Positions 60,207-64,000 of a stretch of DNA of 64,000 bases are shown here, piece by piece. Every line of letters begins with the position of its first letter. Positions within the stretch are counted from its first letter, which is position 1. Where the stretch lies: NCBI RefSeq assembly GCF_034653355.1, contig NZ_JAYEER010000001.1:1-64000 (forward strand), in the 5' to 3' direction. The translations under genes and the position numbers were made by a program. The stretch comes from Nitrospirillum sp034653355. Lineage in GTDB: Bacteria > Pseudomonadota > Alphaproteobacteria > Azospirillales > Azospirillaceae. Below the pieces are notes generated by a model. The model saw nothing but the letters and a program-made list of their open reading frames with translations. It was not told the DNA's origin and searched no databases.

Positions 60207-61257
60207 TGCCGCCGCATTGGATGGGCCCCACCGCGCGCCCGGCCAGCCTGGCGGATCTGGCGGCGACCTACGGCCGACAGCTGGGCGACTGCATCGCCTT
60301 TCCCGGGTTGGTCAATTCCCACGACCACCTGGCCTTCAACTGCTATCCACCCACCGGCAATCCCCCTTACGACGACTTCCTGGGATGGAGCCAGGATGTG
60401 CAGGCTGACCGCGCGCTGGTCACCCGCATCGAAGCCATCCCCGCCCCCCTGCGCGTCCAAATCGGCCTGCTGAAAAATCTGCTGTGGGGCGTGACGGCGG
60501 TGGCCGACCATGGCGGCGACGCGGTCGAGGGCCCCATCCGCGTGTTGGCACCCTTTCAGGACCTGCATTCGCCGGAACTGGCCAGCCCCTGGCGCTGGAT
60601 GGCTGGGCTGGGTCCGGCGGTGCTGCATCTGGCCGAAGGCGTGACGGCCGACAGCCGCCGCCGCGCCCTGGCCTTCCTGAAGGAAAACCTATTCCGCCGC
60701 GCCGTCGCCGGTGTGCACGGCGTGAGCCTGGAGGGTGAGGATTTCCAGCGGCTGACCGCGCTGGTGTGGTGCCCCGCCAGCAACCTGTTCCTGTTCGGCC
60801 GCACGGCGGACGCGGCGGCGGCCCTGCGCCACACGCAGCTGCTGTTCGGCACGGACGCCACCATCTCCGCCCCCGGCACCCTATGGGATCATTTGCGCCT
60901 GGCCCGGGGCCGCGTGGCGGATGCGGAGCTGTTCGCCAGCCTGACCTTCCGCGCCGCCCGCTTCTGGCGGCACGCCGCCCCCGACGATCTGGTCATTGCC
61001 CGGCGCGCCGCCGACGACCCGTGGGACGCCTTCTTCGCCCTCACACCCGCCGACATCCTGCTGGTGGTCCGCGCCGGGCAGCCGGTGCTGGTGGACGACA
61101 CCCTGGGCGCCCCCCGGGCTATGGCCGCCTGACGGTGGGCGGCCAGGCCAAGCATGTGCGCCTGAATGTCACGGAACTGCTGGCGGCACTCAAACCTCAG
61201 TTGGATACGGCGGCGCTGCTGTCGCGGTTTGGCTGTGGTGAAGCGTCAGTTGCCTGA
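60206..61257 (+). pseudogene. Amidohydrolase family protein (subtype III deaminase-like), frameshifted
   Basis: The first frame from ATG 60206 (a GTG at 60203 is also possible) shows the metal motifs HDH in PGLVNSHDH, HLAEG, GVHG and GTDATI, the set found in guanine deaminase/ATZ-TRZ-type amidohydrolases. It stops early at 61132. Adding one C to the six-C run at 61110-61115 continues in frame through GYGRLTVGGQAKHVRLN to 61257 and gives 350 residues. The N-terminal beta-sandwich is short. Substrate unknown. The stop overlaps the convergent ParE remnant by 12 bases. Confidence 0.8.
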
Positions 61258-61427
61258 CCGGCTATCGTCGGGCTCGTCCCGCAGAATGGCCTCGTAGTTC
61301 TGGCCGCCATAAAAGACGCCGATAATGGAAACCACATCCCAGTCGGTGAGGCTGCCTCAGCGGTGTAGTGATACAGCTCAGCAAGTTGTTCCAGGGCCTG
61401 AGGGCTGAAGATGACGCGATAGGTCAT
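61246..61427 (-). pseudogene. ParE-family toxin remnant with internal deletion
   Basis: The N-terminus (MTYRVIFSPQALEQLAELYHYTAEAASP) is a normal RelE/ParE start and overlaps the antitoxin stop by four bases (ATGA at 61424-61427). It is followed directly, in a shifted frame, by the family C-terminus DWDVVSIIGVFYGGQNYEA, ending at 61246. About 45 central residues of a usual 95-100 are gone, so the toxin core is lost. The unshifted frame reads on to 61197 as nonsense. Confidence 0.75.
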
Positions 61428-61696
61428 CGTGTCCTTTTCGCATGTTCAGCCGCCAGGCGGGCACGGACCTGATCAATGGTGATGGCCCGGGACGGATCAG
61501 CCTTCAGCGCGTCATAGGCGGGACCAACCTCACTGTGCAGCCAGTTTTCCACAGCCCGATCTCGCGCCATCAGCGCCCGGAGTCCATCACGAATTACTTC
61601 GCTTTCACTGGCGTATTCGCCGGCCTGCACCTTGGCCTTTACCGCCTCCGCCATTTCGTTGGGCAGTGTGATGCTCAGTTGCTGGGTGGTCCGCAT
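61424..61696 (-). CDS. parD: ParD-family antitoxin (CopG/RHH)
   Basis: 90 residues. The N-terminal ribbon-helix-helix (TQQLSITLPNEMAEAVKAKV) and the ESEVIRDGLRALM segment are typical of ParD antitoxins; the C-terminal half would wrap the toxin. It is intact while the partner ParE is broken, so it may survive as a repressor or as an antidote to related toxins elsewhere. A perfect palindrome just upstream is its probable autoregulatory operator. Confidence 0.88.
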   Translation of the reverse strand: MRTTQQLSITLPNEMAEAVKAKVQAGEYASESEVIRDGLRALMARDRAVENWLHSEVGPAYDALKADPSRAITIDQVRARLAAEHAKRTR

Positions 61697-61713
61697 GTGC
61701 TGGCTCCTTGGCC

Positions 61714-61736
61714 GGAATAGGATTTAATCCTATTCC
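61714..61736. promoter_or_regulatory. ParD autoregulatory operator
   Basis: GGAATAGGATT-T-AATCCTATTCC, a perfect inverted repeat with 11-base arms and a one-base centre, 18 bases before the ParD start codon. This is the expected form of an RHH antitoxin operator. Confidence 0.7.
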
Positions 61737-61769
61737 AATGGCCGCTCGCCGTCCAGCCGCCGCCTGAAC

Positions 61770-62492
61770 CTAGGGCAGCGTCGTGGAATAGATCGCCAGC
61801 GTTTCCACCCCGAAGTGCCGCCACAGAACCCGTTCCACCACCAACCCGGCTTGGGCCAGGCCGTTCAGCATGCCGGCGCAGTCGCCGTGGCTGGTGAGCA
61901 CGAAGTAGGCCCGGCCACCCGGCTTCAGCACGGCGGGCAGTTCGGCGGCCAGGCGGTCGATGACATCAGGGCTGCGCCAGGACTGTTCGAACGTCGTGGT
62001 GGGCGTGCCCCGGAACTTTGGCAGGGAGAACAGCACGACGTCGAAGGTGCGGCCAGCCACGGGGGCGAACAGGTCGCCCTGGTGCAGTTCCACCGCCACC
62101 CGATTCAGGATGGCGTTGGCCCGGGCGCAGGACACCGCCTCGGGCACCACGTCGACCGCCGTCACCTGATAGCCGCGCAAAGCCGCGAAGATGCCCAGCA
62201 CGCCGCAGCCGGTGCCCATGTCCAGCGCCGTCGCCCCCTCCGCTGGTTCCAGCAGCTGGCTGGTGGCGATGAATTCCGCCAGGAAGCGGCCGGTGCGGAA
62301 GACCACCGGATTGAACACCCCCGGCCAAACGACGAAGGAGCGGCCCCGGATCTTCTCGAACACCGCCCGGCCCAGGCGGCGGCGCAGTACCGCGCGCTTG
62401 GCCGCCGTCCAGGGCGTCCACAACAGGCGGGTGGCGGTGGAAACGGGCGGGGGCGGCGGGGCCGGCTGGGGAATGGCCATGGCGGTACTCAT
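61770..62492 (-). CDS. Class I SAM methyltransferase (MTS/HemK-like)
   Basis: 240 residues. The SAM motif LDMGTGCGVLGIFAALRG and motif II AVDVVPEAVSCARAN are clear, and FSLPKF stands where N-P-P-Y is found in HemK/RsmC-type N-methyltransferases, so the acceptor chemistry may differ. The N-terminal 45 residues are Pro-rich then basic. The start overlaps the radical SAM stop (ATGA at 62489-62492), so it is in the same operon as two radical SAM genes. Confidence 0.83.
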   Translation of the reverse strand: MSTAMAIPQPAPPPPPVSTATRLLWTPWTAAKRAVLRRRLGRAVFEKIRGRSFVVWPGVFNPVVFRTGRFLAEFIATSQLLEPAEGATALDMGTGCGVLGIFAALRGYQVTAVDVVPEAVSCARANAILNRVAVELHQGDLFAPVAGRTFDVVLFSLPKFRGTPTTTFEQSWRSPDVIDRLAAELPAVLKPGGRAYFVLTSHGDCAGMLNGLAQAGLVVERVLWRHFGVETLAIYSTTLP

Positions 62493-63499
62493 AGCTTAAG
62501 GCTGCAGACACAGCGCCGACAGACGGGATTGCTGTCCACGTCCAACGCGGCGCGGAAGGACCGGGCCGCCGAGCCGTTCAGGATTTCCGGCAGGGTGCCG
62601 TCGCGCAGGCTGCCGATGGGTTCGTGGAAAAAGCAGGGGCGCACCGTGCCGTCAGCCTCCACCACCGTGGAGACCCAGGGCGCGTTGCAGCGCACGGGCG
62701 GTGGCGGCGCCGTGCCATGGGCCGCACGGTACCGGGCGCTGATGCGGCGCAGGCGAGCCGGGCTTTCCTGGATGTAACGACCGGCGAAGTCGCCGCCATG
62801 GCTGGCCGCCAACTGATCGATGACGGCATCCAGGGCGTCGCATTCCACCGGTGCCAGGCCCACCTCCTCCACCCGGCCCCCCGCCCAGGCCTGCGGCCGG
62901 TTGAAGGCGGTGGAGGTGAGGTCGGCGCCCAGGAAGGAAATGCTGTCCAGGCCGATGGCCTTGGCGGCGTCGACGATGGCGGGCAGCTCATGGAAATTAC
63001 CGCGCTGGATGACGCAGCGCGCCGCCACCGGGTAGCCCGACCGCTGGCGCCGCAGCGCATCCACACCGGCGGCCAGCGCCCCATAGGCATCCTTGATGCC
63101 ACGGATGCGGTTGTGCGTGGCCTCCGGCCCATCCAGGGAGACGATGACCTCGTCACACCAATTCACGATGTCGGCGGCGTGGCGTTCCAGCAGCAGGCCG
63201 CTGCTGAGCAGGGTGATCTTCAGCGGCAGGGTCTTCAGCGCCGCGCACAGGCCCCACAGGTTGGGATGCATCAGCGCCTCCCCACCCGACAGCACCACCC
63301 AGCGCACGTCCAGGGCGCCAAAGTCGTCCACCAGACGGTCTACCGCCGCCTGTTCCAGGCTGGTGCCGTCGCGGTTGGCCTTCCAGATGTCGCACATGAC
63401 ACAGCGGCAGTTGCAGCGGCTGTGCGGCATCAGGGTGACCACCAGCACCCGGGCCAGGCGCCGGCCCCGCCAGGCGCGCGCTAGGGAAAGGGCGCCCAT
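62489..63499 (-). CDS. Radical SAM protein with SPASM-like C-terminus
   Basis: 336 residues from ATG 63499. The [4Fe-4S] motif C-x3-C-x2-C is Cys29, Cys33 and Cys36 (CNCRCVMC), followed by LSGGEALMHPN and SLDGPEATHNRIRG. The C-terminal region has extra cysteines (RPCFFHEP and VCRRCVC) of a SPASM or twitch domain that binds auxiliary Fe-S clusters. It resembles peptide- or lipid-modifying radical SAM enzymes. It begins two bases after the upstream radical SAM stop, so the genes are co-transcribed. Confidence 0.87.
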   Translation of the reverse strand: MGALSLARAWRGRRLARVLVVTLMPHSRCNCRCVMCDIWKANRDGTSLEQAAVDRLVDDFGALDVRWVVLSGGEALMHPNLWGLCAALKTLPLKITLLSSGLLLERHAADIVNWCDEVIVSLDGPEATHNRIRGIKDAYGALAAGVDALRRQRSGYPVAARCVIQRGNFHELPAIVDAAKAIGLDSISFLGADLTSTAFNRPQAWAGGRVEEVGLAPVECDALDAVIDQLAASHGGDFAGRYIQESPARLRRISARYRAAHGTAPPPPVRCNAPWVSTVVEADGTVRPCFFHEPIGSLRDGTLPEILNGSAARSFRAALDVDSNPVCRRCVCSLKL

Positions 63500-63500
63500 G

Positions 63501-64000
63501 CTAGAATCCCTGGATTTCGGGGCGCTGGTAGGGGAACACCTTGTCCAGCAGGCGCAGCTCGATGGGGAAGTCATAGAACTGCGCCTTATACCGCCAGGCC
63601 GCCATGGTGCGCAGGGCGAAGCGGCCGGTACGGGTCAGGCGGGTGTCGGTCATGGTGGGGTAGCGGGCGTGCAGCACCCGCTGGAAATTGCCGATCTTGC
63701 GGCGGATGTCGTCGTTCATCCACGGCAGGTTGGACGACAGGTGCTGGGCGAACTTCTCCCACTTCGCCTCGGTCCAGGTCGCCACGTCCTTGGGGTATTC
63801 GAAGCCGGCCGCCTGCGCCTCCTGCAGCATGGCGCCCTCCACCGGCACGGGGCTGTAGATATAGAACACGATCTCCGTCGCCGGATTAACTTTCTTCAGC
63901 ATCCGTATGAACTGGATGGTATTTTCCGCGTCCTTCGCCGGATTCGGCGGGTTGCCGATGATGAAGGACATCTCCGGCACCACGTCATGGCGGCGCATCT
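63501..64000 (-). CDS. B12-binding-type radical SAM protein, C-terminal part (cut by window edge)
   Basis: The last 166 or so residues of a longer protein whose N-terminus lies past the right edge. The segment PEMSFIIGNPPNPAKDAENT is the late TIM-barrel strand of B12-binding (MiaB/HpnJ-like) radical SAM proteins, and the following helical tail fits that class. The cobalamin and Fe-S domains are outside the window, so the exact subfamily cannot be named. It is followed two bases later by the SPASM-type radical SAM gene. Confidence 0.72.
   Translation of the reverse strand, partial: MRRHDVVPEMSFIIGNPPNPAKDAENTIQFIRMLKKVNPATEIVFYIYSPVPVEGAMLQEAQAAGFEYPKDVATWTEAKWEKFAQHLSSNLPWMNDDIRRKIGNFQRVLHARYPTMTDTRLTRTGRFALRTMAAWRYKAQFYDFPIELRLLDKVFPYQRPEIQGF

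Noticed and set aside
61246..61427. ParE frame change as another one-base homopolymer error
   Set aside because: No single-base change restores the family sequence; about 45 residues are missing between the two recognisable ends.

Overview
The window is high-GC DNA that looks like an alphaproteobacterium, probably a plant- or soil-associated relative of the Azospirillaceae (for example Nitrospirillum or Niveispirillum). This is inferred from Caulobacter-type TonB receptors, a phasin-like protein, an NDUFS4-like protein, GGAAC-N17-GTT (EcfG-type) promoter sequence, and PioA/PioB-like and PaoABC-like operons. I ran no searches, so the genus is a guess. No rRNA, tRNA, CRISPR array, insertion sequence or phage gene was recognised.

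Layout. 1-4505 is the 5' part of a giant repeat adhesin, cut by the left edge, behind a 0.6 kb AT-rich leader. 5.1-13.1 kb holds mixed metabolic genes, mostly as divergent regulator/enzyme pairs: LysR/mmsA, XRE-cupin/GNAT, LysR/SDR, then DUF4865, a YcaQ-type DNA glycosylase and DUF1636. 13.1-27.8 kb is a glucuronoxylan/glucuronate locus: an operon of GH3, GH115, a polysaccharide deacetylase and an SGNH esterase, then a FadR-type GntR regulator divergent from D-mannonate dehydratase, a hexuronate-type MFS transporter and a TonB receptor. The hydrolase operon and the TonB receptor share a TGGTA-N4-TACCA operator. 27.9-31.1 kb has two flavin reductases, a phasin-like protein, a broken Hsp20 and a pyrophosphatase. 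31.1-39.9 kb is a tripartite RND efflux operon, a YncE-like beta-propeller and a two-component system; two promoters there share the motif ACTTTTNNGTTAG. 39.9-47.7 kb has an AsmA protein, a frameshifted creatininase, a TonB receptor, and an exported amine oxidase with an exported RidA. 47.7-53.7 kb is PaoABC (periplasmic molybdenum aldehyde oxidoreductase), a quinone oxidoreductase and a stress-type SDR. 53.8-58.7 kb is an NDUFS4-like gene followed by a cytochrome c / decaheme cytochrome / MtrB-PioB porin operon, the most unusual system here and a candidate for extracellular electron exchange. 58.7-64 kb holds methyltransferases, a YdcF protein, an amidohydrolase, a ParD antitoxin with a decayed ParE, and two radical SAM genes, the last cut by the right edge.

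Data quality. Five genes are interrupted by single-base frame changes. Three of them (MFS, RND pump, amidohydrolase) are each repaired by one extra C/G in a six-base C/G run, which points to homopolymer sequencing error rather than true decay. The ParE toxin, by contrast, has lost its middle and looks truly broken.
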